Below, one piece after another: positions 35,354-44,927 of a DNA stretch of 64,000 nt. Within the stretch, counting starts at the first letter, position 1; every line of letters begins with the position of its first letter. A program made the translations under genes and the position numbers. Location: contig DAOUCP010000035.1 in assembly GCA_034432155.1 (NCBI GenBank), positions 62,001-126,000 on the forward strand, in the 5' to 3' direction. The notes below the pieces were generated by a model. That model was not told the origin of the DNA. It saw only the letters and a list, made by a program, of their open reading frames with translations, and did not search any database. This DNA comes from DAOUCP01 sp034432155 (lineage in GTDB: Bacteria > Chloroflexota > Anaerolineae > Epilineales > Epilineaceae).

Positions 35354-35433
35354 CGAACCCAGCTCGCCGTTGGCCCGGCCCTCGACCGGCTGGCCACTGG
35401 GCCGGCCGACAAGGCGAAGTGGCTGCTGGCACC

Positions 35434-35455
35434 GGTGCTGGAGGCACCCCTTTTT
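35434..35455 (+). terminator. Intrinsic terminator after the GT4 pair
   Basis: GGTGC (35434-35438), loop TGGAG, GCACC (35444-35448), then CC and TTTTT. The stem is short but has a T tract, and a promoter for the next gene follows at 35476. Confidence 0.5.
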
Positions 35456-35475
35456 CCCACACCCCAACGCGGCCG

Positions 35476-35481
35476 TATAAT
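35476..35481 (+). promoter_or_regulatory. -10 box TATAAT for the cupin gene
   Basis: Perfect TATAAT at 35476-35481 with only a weak T-rich element 18 bases upstream. It gives a leader of about 100 bases to the cupin ATG. Confidence 0.5.
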
Positions 35482-35587
35482 GCGCCCTGCACGGCTCGCA
35501 ACACGTGTCCGGCAGGTGCGGGTTGCCGTGCCGGCCCGCAGCCAGCGGAGCGAAGTCGCTTGGGCCTCGGCCGAGCGGAGACGACGG

Positions 35588-36319
35588 ATGACCCAGATAC
35601 TGGACCTGGCGGCAATCGCCGAACAAGTGGAGGTGCCGTACCACTGCATCCCGGTGGCTCATCTGGGCAGCGCCGAGGTGTCACTGTTCATCTGCCAGGG
35701 CGCTCGGAGCTGGCATCGAAGACTGGCGCGGCCTCACATGCTGATCGTCACCGAGGGCGTAATCACCGTCGATTGTGCTTCGGGCAAGACGATCGTCGGC
35801 GAGGGGGAAGTCGTGTCCGTGCCGGCGGAGGTGGCGTACAACACCTATTCGGGCATGCGTTCGACGGTGCTCAGCATCGAGAACCTGGGCACCACAGGAC
35901 GCGACAATGGCCACGAAACGCTAGCCCCGCCAGGGCGGGCCTCAGTCACCAAGGTAAGCGCTGCTGTAACGGCCCGCAAGGCGCCCGAGTTCGCCTGGTT
36001 GCCGTGCGGCGCGGCGGGCAGCACCGTGGCTGCAGCCAGCCGCCTGCGCGGCTCGAGCGGCTTCTACGTCGTGCCCAGCGGATCGCTTCTCTTGGCCGTC
36101 TACCGCGGCGTGCTTGACTACCGCTCGGGCGAGGAAGAAGGCACGGTGGTAGGCAACCAGCTGCTCTTGGTTAACTCTGGCGAAGACCTGACACTCCGCT
36201 CGGGGCATGGCGCTACCGTCATGGCCATCGTGGCGCGCGGCGTGCCACTGCCAGCTCCGGCTGCAGCCGGCCCTGAGCCCCGCCAGGGGCAGCGCTCCGA
36301 TCCACCGCCCGGTGAGTAG
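35588..36319 (+). CDS. Double-cupin protein
   Basis: 243 residues, start chosen at ATG 35588 (GGAG eight bases upstream). Two similar beta-barrel halves are visible: RPHMLIVTEGVITVDCASG..GEGEVVSVPAEVAYN in the first and VPSGSLLLAVYRGVLDYRSG..GNQLLLVNSGEDLTL in the second. The metal-binding His pattern of enzymatic cupins is not obvious; only one or two His remain. A sensor or binding role is therefore as likely as catalysis. It lies alone between a terminator/promoter pair and the large subtilase. Confidence 0.65.
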   Translation: MTQILDLAAIAEQVEVPYHCIPVAHLGSAEVSLFICQGARSWHRRLARPHMLIVTEGVITVDCASGKTIVGEGEVVSVPAEVAYNTYSGMRSTVLSIENLGTTGRDNGHETLAPPGRASVTKVSAAVTARKAPEFAWLPCGAAGSTVAAASRLRGSSGFYVVPSGSLLLAVYRGVLDYRSGEEEGTVVGNQLLLVNSGEDLTLRSGHGATVMAIVARGVPLPAPAAAGPEPRQGQRSDPPPGE

Positions 36320-36403
36320 GGCGGCAGCGCTCCGAATGACTGCCAGCGATCTGCCGCGTCCCCGCCGACCGGCGGTGCCACGTTCTTCTGGGGAGCGAAG
36401 GCC

Positions 36404-39400
36404 TTGCCGCAGCCGAGCCCGCACCCGGTGAGTTCTCGGTTCCGTCTCTGGCGCGCGGTGCTGGGAGGCTTGCTGCTCCTAACCGTAGCTGTGTGGCCCC
36501 TCGCCGAGGCCCATTCGCGAGCCGTAGCCGGCCTTGTGCGACCGCCGGCCGTGGCAGACCATCGTGCGGCAGACCGGTCGCCGACCGCAGCACGGACCCT
36601 CCCCGGCGGACGGGGTCCCCGTGCCGTGGTGGATCCCGCGCTGCGACGCGAACTGGCCCACGCGGGCGAGCGCCACATTCCGGTGATCGTCCACTTGGCT
36701 CTACCCGAAAAGAGTGAGCCCGCGGCCTCATCGGGCAATGCTCTGACCAGTCTGCAAGCGCGTCCGCTGGCCTTTGCGCGCTATGCCCAGCCGCTGCTGG
36801 CCTATCTGGAGCGCGAGCGGCAGGCCGGTCGGATTGGGCGCGTGACATCCCTGTGGCTGGCCAACGCCGTAGCAGTCACCGTGGCACCTGCGGCCCTGCC
36901 CGACCTGGCGGCGGCGCCCGGCGTGCGTTTCCTTGCCCTTGACGGCTCGCTGCATCTCGAACCCTGGCAGTCCTTGGGCGCGGATCCCGGCCGGGCAGCG
37001 GAAAGCCCGCCGCCATGGAACATCCGGGCGGTGCGGGCCGATGAGGTGTGGCGGCTCTTTGGCATCGACGGCAGCGGTGTCACCATCGCCGTCCTGGATA
37101 CCGGTGTCGACGTTCACCACCCCAGCCTCCGAACGCGCTATCGGGGCTATCTGTCCGGAGGCTTCCGGAACCGGGGCAACTGGTGGTGCCGACCGGAAGA
37201 CCCACTGTGCGGGTTCGGCAACGCCTACCCCGTGGACAGCATTGGCCATGGTACCCACGTCGCCGGCACCGCCGTCGGCGGCGATGGCATCGGCGTCGCC
37301 CCCGGGGCGCACTGGATTGCTGCTCGCGTGTGCGCCGACGTCACCTGCCAGGTCAGCTGGATCATCGAAGGCCTGCAGTGGCTGTTGGCTCCGGGCGGAG
37401 CGAGCGACCTGCGTCCGGACATCGTGAACCTGAGTCTGGGCAATGAGGACAGCGACGGGAGTCTCGTGCTCAAGAACAGCATCGATGCCCTCACAGCAGC
37501 CGGCATCGTCGTCGTGGCCTCCGCCGGCAACCGCGCCGGCACCGTGACCGAGCCGGCCAGCTACCCGAACGTGATTGCCGTCGGCGCCGTGGATTCCAGC
37601 CTCCGTCGCTGGCCGCAGAGCGGCTACGGATCGACCCTTTGGCAACAGAACAAGCCCGAACTGATGGCTCCGGGGGTGGCGATCACCTCGGCCATCCCCG
37701 GCGGCGGTTTGGGCGTGAAGACCGGCACCAGCATGGCCGCGCCACACGTCAGCGGCGTGATCGCCTTGCTCAAGCAAGCCAAGCCGGATCTTACGCCGGC
37801 CACGGTGGCAGTTATCCTGAAGCGAACGGCGACAGCTGTGGGACCCATCCAGCCGAACGCCCAGTCGGGCTGGGGCCTCGTCAACGCCTATGCGGCCGTA
37901 GCCACCGTGGGTGAGGTCGGCTTCGTGCGCGGGCGCGTGACCCGGCTCGACGGCACCGCCATTCCCTGGGCGCGCATCGGGCTGCACGAACTGGGCGGCG
38001 GTGCGCTGGCCACTGTCGAGGTGGACGAGGACGGCAAGTACGAACTCGCCGTCCGGCCTGGGGTTTACAGCCTGACGGCGGAAGCCTTCGCCTTCGGCCC
38101 TCGGACCGAGCGGCCGGTGACGGTGCAGAAGGACGAGACCAGCCAAGTGGATTTCGTCCTGGAGCCCCTCCCTTCGGTGGGCCAGTTCGCCGGCTGGGTG
38201 TACGCCCGTCGAGGTAGTCAGCGGATCCCGATGGCTGCCCGGCTGGAGCTACTGAATGTGCCAAGCGAGTTTGCCCTGCGGTCGAACCCCGACACCGGAT
38301 TCAGCGCCCAACTGCCTGCCGGCCGCTACACGGTGCGTATCCGCGAGCTAGGCTACCGCATCCTGACCGACACCGTCACCATCACTGCCGGAGCCACCAT
38401 CACCCGCTCCTATGAGCTTGACCCGGCACCGCGCATCCTCCTCGTGGACGGCGACGCCTGGCTCTATCGACCGGCCATCGATCGCTTTCGCCAGGCGCTG
38501 GATCGCACCGGCTACCCGTTCGATGAGTGGCCGGTGATCGATGATTCGGCCGGACCCGGCGCCGACGGCGGCCCGCCGCGGCTGGAAGACCTCCAGCGCT
38601 ACGACATCGTTGTCTGGTCGCACCATACCAGTTCGCCAGGCACGGTGAATGCCGCCGAAGTGTTGGACAAGTACCTGGCGGCAGGTGGAAGACTGTTCCT
38701 GACCGGGCAGGACATCCTGTGCCTGGATGGCGGCTCGGACGCCGGCAGCGACGCCTGCAACCGTCAGCCACAACAGCACCCGTACGTGGAGCGCCGCTTG
38801 CGCAGCCGCGTGGTGCGCGACAACTCCGGCAGCCTGACCATCATGGGCACGCCGAGCGGGCTCTTGTCAGGCCTGCGGCTGACGCTCAATGGGCCGGACA
38901 GCGCCGACAATCAGGTCGCTCCCGACGTGCTTCGGCCGCTTGATCCGTTGGCGGCAGCGCCCATTGCCACGTACGAGGGCGGTGGCGACGCCGGGATGCA
39001 GGTGGGGCCATGCGCCGCTGGGCGCGCGGTGATCTTCGGCTTCGGGTTCGAAGGCATCGCTGGGGCACGGCTGCGGGACCAGGTGATGGCACGTGTGATC
39101 GAGGGCTTGTGGCGTGCCGAACCCCCGAACCGACTGCGCCTTCGGGCGGACCTCGATCGCCGATCAGCGGACGTCGGCAGGACACTCAGTTTCACCGTCA
39201 CGCTGCGCAACGTCAGCACGCTGAGCGCGACCGTCGACATTCGGTTGGCGAATCACGCCTGGCCGTGGACGCTTTGGCAGGCAGGCTTTGACAAACCGCT
39301 CGGCGAGCCACTGACGCTCGGCGGTTGCGCGCAGGTCGACTTCGGCGTCCGAACACGCGTGCCGGACGTGCCCCGTGGCGCCTTGGACCACGCCACCGTA

Positions 39401-40891
39401 GTGGCTTCCGATGGACGTGCCAGCTCCGCCGTCAGTCTTACGCTGACCGCATCTCGACTGGCCCCCCTCTTGCTCGTCGACGGCGACTTCTTCTACCAGA
39501 GCGAGGACCGGTACGTGGCCGGGCTCCGGCGGCTCGGCCTGGCATACGACCACTGGGAGCTCGGACTCTTGCGCCATGCGCCTGACATTCCGTCGGCGGC
39601 CGATCTGGCCGCCTATCCGGCGGTCATCTGGTTCACGGGCTACGACTGGCGGCCCGACGGCAGCCTCAACCTCGACGGCCAGCGCGCCCTGGCCACGTAC
39701 CTGGGAGCGGGCGGTCGGCTGCTGTTTTCCAGCGAAGACTACTTACTGATTCGTGCTACCACCCCATACACCGCCGACCGGCTGTTTCACGCCGATTTTC
39801 TGGGCGTCGCCGGCTACGCCATCGATGACGGACAAGCCCACCAGGGTCCCCTGCGCGGGGCGAAGGAGAGCATCTTGGCCGGCCTCGATGGCTGCCGTCT
39901 GCCGCTGCGCAGTCCAAGAGATGACCTCAGCGACGCGCTCGTGCCTAGACCCGAGGCTCGGCCAGCGCTGCTGGATGGCGCCGGTCAGGCCGTCGGCCTG
40001 GAGGTGGCCGTCCCACCGTTCAAGTCCCTGTTCCTGGCGCTTGACCTGGGCCTCATGGATTCGGAGTGCAGCGCCGAGATCATCCGGCGCGCGGTGGACT
40101 GGTTCAGCCCCATGCATCCAAGCTCCCTCCAGGTGGCGGATGGCCGTCTCGTCCTTGCGGGCGGCGACGACGTGCGCCTCGACTTGAAGCTGTGCAACGA
40201 AGGCCGGCAGGTGGCCTCCGGGGTGGCCGTTCACTGGGATCTGCCACCCAGCACAACGGTTACGGCGCCACCCGCGGACTGGGATTTCCTGCCGCCACGA
40301 ACCCTGCGCTGGACCGGTTCGCTGGCTGCCAGCGAGCGGCGCCTCGTCACCACAGAGCTGCGTCTGGCCGACGACGTGCCGCCCAACAGCCACCTGCAGA
40401 CCTCGGTGGCCATCACGGACCCGCAGGGGCTGCCCCTGCGCCGCAGCCTCAGCCTGCGAGCCAATGCCCCCGATCTGGCGCCCTCGCACAAGGCCGTCCA
40501 TACCGGCCAGAGTCCACCTGCATTCGGCGAGCTGGCGACGTTCACCATCGTCGTCCGCAACTCGGGAACGCGCATCGCAAGCGCCGTGGCCGTCACCGAT
40601 TGGCTGCCCAGCGGGCTGCGCCTGGTACCCCAATCGGTCCACGTCGACAGCGGTGAGGCGGCGGTAGGCGCCGATGGCCGCAGCCTGGTTTGGCATACCT
40701 CGGTGGCACCGGGGCGTGTCGCGGCCGTGTCGTACGATGCGCGGGTGGTTACATCCGCTGGCGGACGTCTTCGCAACGTGGCGTTGGTGCGCGATGAATC
40801 GGGCACCGAGGTGTGGCTCAGCTCCGAACTGGCAGCGCAGGCGCGGTTGCCGCTCCCCTGCCTGCTCGTGGGGAGTGCGCCCGGCCGCTGA
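36404..40891 (+). CDS. Very large secreted subtilase with carboxypeptidase-regulatory-like and DUF11 domains
   Basis: 1495 residues. The TTG start at 36404 has an ideal GGGGAG eight bases upstream; GTG 36428 is the alternative. A signal anchor (LWRAVLGGLLLLTVAVWPLAEA) and prodomain precede the S8 domain: Asp231 (VLDTGVDVHHP), His in SIGHGTHVAG (~283) and Ser443 (GTSMAAPH), with no PA insert. Downstream come two carboxypeptidase-regulatory-like beta domains (about 500-680), two related domains starting with ILLVDGDAW and LLLVDGDFF that resemble glutamine-amidotransferase-like folds without catalytic Cys, and a C-terminal DUF11 module (ATFTIVVRNSGTRIASAVAV). It ends ARLPLPCLLVGSAPGR. Confidence 0.9.
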   Translation: MPQPSPHPVSSRFRLWRAVLGGLLLLTVAVWPLAEAHSRAVAGLVRPPAVADHRAADRSPTAARTLPGGRGPRAVVDPALRRELAHAGERHIPVIVHLALPEKSEPAASSGNALTSLQARPLAFARYAQPLLAYLERERQAGRIGRVTSLWLANAVAVTVAPAALPDLAAAPGVRFLALDGSLHLEPWQSLGADPGRAAESPPPWNIRAVRADEVWRLFGIDGSGVTIAVLDTGVDVHHPSLRTRYRGYLSGGFRNRGNWWCRPEDPLCGFGNAYPVDSIGHGTHVAGTAVGGDGIGVAPGAHWIAARVCADVTCQVSWIIEGLQWLLAPGGASDLRPDIVNLSLGNEDSDGSLVLKNSIDALTAAGIVVVASAGNRAGTVTEPASYPNVIAVGAVDSSLRRWPQSGYGSTLWQQNKPELMAPGVAITSAIPGGGLGVKTGTSMAAPHVSGVIALLKQAKPDLTPATVAVILKRTATAVGPIQPNAQSGWGLVNAYAAVATVGEVGFVRGRVTRLDGTAIPWARIGLHELGGGALATVEVDEDGKYELAVRPGVYSLTAEAFAFGPRTERPVTVQKDETSQVDFVLEPLPSVGQFAGWVYARRGSQRIPMAARLELLNVPSEFALRSNPDTGFSAQLPAGRYTVRIRELGYRILTDTVTITAGATITRSYELDPAPRILLVDGDAWLYRPAIDRFRQALDRTGYPFDEWPVIDDSAGPGADGGPPRLEDLQRYDIVVWSHHTSSPGTVNAAEVLDKYLAAGGRLFLTGQDILCLDGGSDAGSDACNRQPQQHPYVERRLRSRVVRDNSGSLTIMGTPSGLLSGLRLTLNGPDSADNQVAPDVLRPLDPLAAAPIATYEGGGDAGMQVGPCAAGRAVIFGFGFEGIAGARLRDQVMARVIEGLWRAEPPNRLRLRADLDRRSADVGRTLSFTVTLRNVSTLSATVDIRLANHAWPWTLWQAGFDKPLGEPLTLGGCAQVDFGVRTRVPDVPRGALDHATVVASDGRASSAVSLTLTASRLAPLLLVDGDFFYQSEDRYVAGLRRLGLAYDHWELGLLRHAPDIPSAADLAAYPAVIWFTGYDWRPDGSLNLDGQRALATYLGAGGRLLFSSEDYLLIRATTPYTADRLFHADFLGVAGYAIDDGQAHQGPLRGAKESILAGLDGCRLPLRSPRDDLSDALVPRPEARPALLDGAGQAVGLEVAVPPFKSLFLALDLGLMDSECSAEIIRRAVDWFSPMHPSSLQVADGRLVLAGGDDVRLDLKLCNEGRQVASGVAVHWDLPPSTTVTAPPADWDFLPPRTLRWTGSLAASERRLVTTELRLADDVPPNSHLQTSVAITDPQGLPLRRSLSLRANAPDLAPSHKAVHTGQSPPAFGELATFTIVVRNSGTRIASAVAVTDWLPSGLRLVPQSVHVDSGEAAVGADGRSLVWHTSVAPGRVAAVSYDARVVTSAGGRLRNVALVRDESGTEVWLSSELAAQARLPLPCLLVGSAPGR

Positions 40892-40927
40892 GCGCATTGC
40901 GCCTGCGCCGTCGGGCGGGCAATACGC

Positions 40928-40933
40928 TATAAT
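40928..40933 (+). promoter_or_regulatory. -10 box TATAAT before the coiled-coil/selB operon
   Basis: TATAAT at 40928-40933 in the 107-base gap after the large subtilase, predicting a ~60-base leader. No clear -35. Confidence 0.5.
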
Positions 40934-40998
40934 GCGGCAGGTGCCCCAGGGCCCCACGCCGCCTCCCCGCACCGCAGCCGAAAGCGGAGCCCATCGCC

Positions 40999-42096
40999 GT
41001 GGATCGTCTTGACGAAATGGCCCGGGTCGTTCGCGACCTGGCCGCCCAGGTCGAGGCCTTGCGCGCTAACGCCACCGGGGTGCAGGCGCGTCTGACCACC
41101 ATCGAGGGACAACTCGCCGCGACGTTGGCCGCCCAGGCCGACCTGGCCGGCCAGCTGGAGCATGTGCGACTCGATCGCACGCGTTTGGCGACCTTGGAGC
41201 GAAGCCTCGGCCAGCTTGGCGAAGACCGCCAGCGAACCATCGACCAGTTGGCAGCCGATGTGCGGCGCACCGCGGACGAAGCGCTGCGGCGCATGGCGGG
41301 GCAGTTGCAGCAGAGAAGTCATGAGCTGGCAGCGCTAGCCATGCGCGTCGATGCCTTGGAAAAGGAGGCCCAGTTCGGGACCTTGGCGGGCCAAATGGAC
41401 CTCCTCGGCCAGCAGCTCGCCGCGCTGGCGGTGCGCCTGGACGAAATGCAGCGCGAGCGCCAGGCCATCGAGGAGACCGCGCGCCAGCGCGAAGACCGTA
41501 CCGCAGGACGGCTGGCCGACCTCCAACGCCAGCTCGGCCAACAAGAGCAGAATGTGGCCGGCTGGCAGGCGCGAATCGAGGCCCAGAGCGAGACCGTTCG
41601 GCAGAGCCAGGCGCTCGCCGAACAGATGGCGGAGGAGGTGCGCGGACTGCAGCGCGCCCAGCACGAGCTGGCCGAGGCACAGCGCGTGTGGCGGGAGCAG
41701 CTGAGCGGCTCGCTGGCTGAGCGGCTGGCTTCCTGGGAGTCCGAGTGGCAGGCCTTCCTGGTGCAGCAAGAGCAGGCGAGGCGGCTCCGCGATGGGCATA
41801 TTTCGGCCATGGAGGCTACCTTGCGCTCGCTGGAGGAACGAGTGGTCGAACTGGCCGGCCAGATCCAGGGGCAAGCGGATGCGGCGCGGCAGGAGGCACA
41901 GGCGCATGCCGACGCCCTTCGGGCCAGCCGGGAGGAGCTGCTGCGGGTGGTGACCGCGGTGCATGATCGGCTGGGCCAGGTGATCCGCGACTGGGAAGCC
42001 GACTTGCCGTACGAAGCGCGGCCGTCGGTGGTGGAGGAGCGGCGACGGGCACTCCGTCGGGAGCGCCGCGCACGGCAGGAGGCGCCCGAGGACTAG
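40999..42096 (+). CDS. Coiled-coil protein of unknown function
   Basis: 365 residues, almost entirely heptad-patterned helix (Leu/Ala a/d positions, Glu/Gln/Arg elsewhere) from residue 5 to about 320. It ends in a short conserved-looking tail (IRDWEADLPYEARPSVVEERR) and an Arg-rich C-terminus. No membrane segment. GTG 40999 has GGAG nine bases upstream. It precedes selB by three bases, so they are co-transcribed, but nothing links it functionally to selenium. Confidence 0.75.
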   Translation: MDRLDEMARVVRDLAAQVEALRANATGVQARLTTIEGQLAATLAAQADLAGQLEHVRLDRTRLATLERSLGQLGEDRQRTIDQLAADVRRTADEALRRMAGQLQQRSHELAALAMRVDALEKEAQFGTLAGQMDLLGQQLAALAVRLDEMQRERQAIEETARQREDRTAGRLADLQRQLGQQEQNVAGWQARIEAQSETVRQSQALAEQMAEEVRGLQRAQHELAEAQRVWREQLSGSLAERLASWESEWQAFLVQQEQARRLRDGHISAMEATLRSLEERVVELAGQIQGQADAARQEAQAHADALRASREELLRVVTAVHDRLGQVIRDWEADLPYEARPSVVEERRRALRRERRARQEAPED

Positions 42097-42099
42097 CCG

Positions 42100-44022
42100 A
42101 TGCTCCAGGACAAGGTGGTCGTGATCGGCACCGCGGGCCACGTCGATCACGGGAAGAGTGCGCTCCTCAAAGCACTTACGGGCACCGATCCCGATCGCCT
42201 GGCCGTGGAACGCGAACGGGGCATGACGATCGATCTGGGCTTCGCTTGGTGCCGACTGGCCAGCGGCATGCTCGCCAGCTTCGTCGATGTGCCAGGCCAC
42301 GAGGATCTCGTCCATCACATGGTCGCGGGCGCAACGGCAACGGATGCGGTTCTCCTGGTCGTTGCCGCTGACGAGGGGCCCATGCCTCAGACCCTCGAGC
42401 ACCTCCAGATCCTCGATCTCCTCGGAATCACTCGCGGTGTGGTGGCGCTGACCAAAACCGACCTGGTAGACGCCGAGTGGCTGGCGCTCATTCGTCAGGC
42501 TGTCCACGAGATGCTGGCGTCCACCTCGCTGGCCGATGCACCCCTGGTCGAGGTGAGCGCCGTCACCGGCGACGGCCTGGGAAATCTCACCACTGCCCTG
42601 GACCGCATCCTCGCCAGCACCCCTCCTCCTTTGGACCGCGGCCGTCCGCGATTGCCGATCGACCGCGTCTTCACATTGGCCGGACTTGGCACCATCGTCG
42701 CCGGCACGCTGCGCGATGGGACGCTCGGGGTGGGGCAAGCGGTTGTCCTTCTGCCTTCGGGCTTGCGCTCGCGGGCGCGCAGCATCCACACCTACGGCCA
42801 AGCTACGTCCACCGCCGGCCCGGGCGCCCGCACGGCCGTCAACGTGGCCGGCGTAGACGTGGGGCAGATCCGTCGGGGCGACGTGCTCGTCGCGGACATG
42901 CCGTATCCGGTTAGTCAGCGGCTGGACGTCGAGTTGCGCGTTCTGCCGACCGCCAGGCCGGTGCGGCACGACATGACGGTGGCCTTCTTCCACGGCGCAG
43001 GCCAGATTCCAGCGCGCGTGCGCACCATCGGCGGGGCGGCGATCGGGTCCGGCGAGTCGGGCTATGCCCAGCTCATTCTGGCCACGCCGGCAGTGGTGGC
43101 GGCTGGCGACCGCTTCGTGATTCGCCAGCCGTCGCCGTCGAGGACGCTGGGCGGTGGCCGCGTGCTCGACCCCTGCGCGCCCCGGCGCTGGCGAAGGCTC
43201 CGGCCCGAGACCCGCCAGCGATTCGAGGATTTGGCCAGCGGTGCAGCCGATCGCGCACTCTGGCACCTTGTCGAGGAACGTCAACCGTGTCGGCTGGCGG
43301 CTCTGCCTGCTGCCGAGAGCGGTCTGGAGGCCCACGAGCGAGACCTTGCTGCCGCGATGCTCGAAGCGGACGGCCGAGTGAAGCGCCTTGGCGAGGTGTG
43401 GTTCACCGACCGTGGTTGGGATGCCTTGCGACGACGGGCCGAGGCAACGGTGGCCGGCTACCATGCGCGCCATCCGTTGCGCCAGGGAATGGCGGTGGAG
43501 GAGCTTCGGCAACGACTCGGCCTGGACGGCGAAGCCTTTGCCGCCTTCTTGGTCCAGGCTGCAGCCGAAGGTTGGCTGGTGAGGGCGCCTCGAACCGTTG
43601 CTTTGCCTCGTCACCAAGTGCGTTTCCGGCCCGAGGAGCAGGCGGCGGCCGCGGCGCTCCTGGCTCGCTTCCGGACCGCACCCTACACTCCGCCCTCGGC
43701 CAAGGAGGCACGACTGGCGGTCGGTCCCGAGGTGTTGGCGGCTTTGGTCGAGCGCCAGGAACTGATGGAGGTCAGCGACGAGGTTCTGTTGAGCCACGAT
43801 GCCTACGAACAGATGCGCCAAGCGGTGCTGGACATCCTGGCCAGCGCAGGGCAGATCACCATTGCCGATCTGCGCGATCGTTTCAAGACCAGCCGTCGCT
43901 ATGCCCAGGCCTTTCTGGAGCACTTGGACCGGCTGCACGTGACTCGTCGCCAGGGCGATGCCCATGTGGCAGACGTAACGAGTGAGCGTGGCGGCTCGCC
44001 GCGTGACGAGGGGCATGCGTGA
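42100..44022 (+). CDS. selB: Selenocysteine-specific elongation factor SelB
   Basis: 640 residues. The GTPase domain has GTAGHVDHGKSAL, DVPGHEDLVHHM and TKTD; EF-Tu-like beta barrels follow, then the winged-helix repeats that read the SECIS element (about 380-625). SelB brings Sec-tRNA to in-frame UGA codons, so the organism should encode selA, selD and tRNA-Sec elsewhere. None is in the window, and no gene here shows an obvious internal UGA. It starts three bases after the coiled-coil gene and overlaps the next by GTGA. Confidence 0.93.
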   Translation: MLQDKVVVIGTAGHVDHGKSALLKALTGTDPDRLAVERERGMTIDLGFAWCRLASGMLASFVDVPGHEDLVHHMVAGATATDAVLLVVAADEGPMPQTLEHLQILDLLGITRGVVALTKTDLVDAEWLALIRQAVHEMLASTSLADAPLVEVSAVTGDGLGNLTTALDRILASTPPPLDRGRPRLPIDRVFTLAGLGTIVAGTLRDGTLGVGQAVVLLPSGLRSRARSIHTYGQATSTAGPGARTAVNVAGVDVGQIRRGDVLVADMPYPVSQRLDVELRVLPTARPVRHDMTVAFFHGAGQIPARVRTIGGAAIGSGESGYAQLILATPAVVAAGDRFVIRQPSPSRTLGGGRVLDPCAPRRWRRLRPETRQRFEDLASGAADRALWHLVEERQPCRLAALPAAESGLEAHERDLAAAMLEADGRVKRLGEVWFTDRGWDALRRRAEATVAGYHARHPLRQGMAVEELRQRLGLDGEAFAAFLVQAAAEGWLVRAPRTVALPRHQVRFRPEEQAAAAALLARFRTAPYTPPSAKEARLAVGPEVLAALVERQELMEVSDEVLLSHDAYEQMRQAVLDILASAGQITIADLRDRFKTSRRYAQAFLEHLDRLHVTRRQGDAHVADVTSERGGSPRDEGHA

Positions 44023-44927
44023 CTCGACAGCTCGACGTCGCGGTGGCCATTGTGAGCTTCGAGACGGCACCGCTGCTCGAGCGGTGCTTGCGCTCCTTGC
44101 ACGAGGGTGGCTTGGACGGCCTGGCCGCCGGAGTGTGGGTTTTCGACAACGCCTCGCAAGACGGCAGCGTTGCCGTGGTGCAGCGAGAGTTCCCCGACGT
44201 GCACCTCCTGATGAGCGACCGCAATCTCGGCTATGCCGCAGCGAACAACCAACTGCTGCGCGATGCGGGCTTTGCCGCCGGCGGCAGCGCCCTCGCCCGG
44301 CACGCGCTGCTGCTCAACCCCGACACCGTCGTGCCGCCGGGCGCCATTGCAGAGCTGGTGGCCTTTCTGGAAGCCGAGCCGGATATCGGCGTGGTCGGCC
44401 CCAAGCTGGTGCGCGCCGACGGTTCGCTGGACCTGGCTTGCCGCCGCAGCTTCCCCACTCCGGCCGTGTCCCTCTACCGCTTCGCGGGCCTGTCGCGCCT
44501 GTTTCCTGGAAGTCGACGGTTCGGCCGGTACAATCTGACCTACTTGGACCCAGACCTGCCCGTGGACGTGGACGCTGTGGTCGGTGCTTGCATGCTGGTC
44601 CGAGGTACGGCCATCGAGCAGGTCGGCCTGCTGGACGAGCGCTTCTGGATGTACGGCGAAGATCTTGATTGGGCGTTCCGGATCCGCCAGGCCGGCTGGC
44701 GGGTGGTGTATCGCCCGCAGGTGACGATCCAACACGTCAAGCGCGCTGCCGCGGCGCGAAGCTCGCGGGCCAGCTATGAGTTCACGCGTGCGATGTGGTT
44801 GTTCTATCAGAAGCACTATGCTCGCACTACGAGCCGGCCCATCCATTGGCTGATCGTGCTGGCCCTCGCCTTGCGTGGGGGTCGGCGGCTGATCGCCGAG
44901 ATGCGTGCTGCCCGGAGTGGTCCGTGA
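44019..44927 (+). CDS. Glycosyltransferase family 2 (rhamnosyltransferase-like)
   Basis: 302 residues. GT-A fold: VAIVSFET at the N-terminus, VFDNASQDGS, NLGYAAANNQLL, the metal-binding LLNPDT (DXD-type), GVVGPKLV, VVGACMLVRG and MYGEDLDWAFRIRQAGW. It transfers a sugar, often rhamnose, to a lipid-linked glycan. A single hydrophobic stretch lies at the C-terminus. GTG 44019 overlaps the selB stop, and its own end overlaps the next gene. Confidence 0.88.
   Translation: MTRQLDVAVAIVSFETAPLLERCLRSLHEGGLDGLAAGVWVFDNASQDGSVAVVQREFPDVHLLMSDRNLGYAAANNQLLRDAGFAAGGSALARHALLLNPDTVVPPGAIAELVAFLEAEPDIGVVGPKLVRADGSLDLACRRSFPTPAVSLYRFAGLSRLFPGSRRFGRYNLTYLDPDLPVDVDAVVGACMLVRGTAIEQVGLLDERFWMYGEDLDWAFRIRQAGWRVVYRPQVTIQHVKRAAAARSSRASYEFTRAMWLFYQKHYARTTSRPIHWLIVLALALRGGRRLIAEMRAARSGP

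Noticed and set aside
40892..44022. tRNA-Sec or SECIS element near selB
   Set aside because: No tRNA-like fold or UGA-containing selenoprotein frame could be recognised around selB.
41335..44070. 911-codon open frame on the minus strand opposite selB and the coiled-coil gene
   Set aside because: It is antisense to a complete SelB and its composition (His, Gln, Arg, Leu-rich, no domain) is the usual shadow of high-GC coding DNA.
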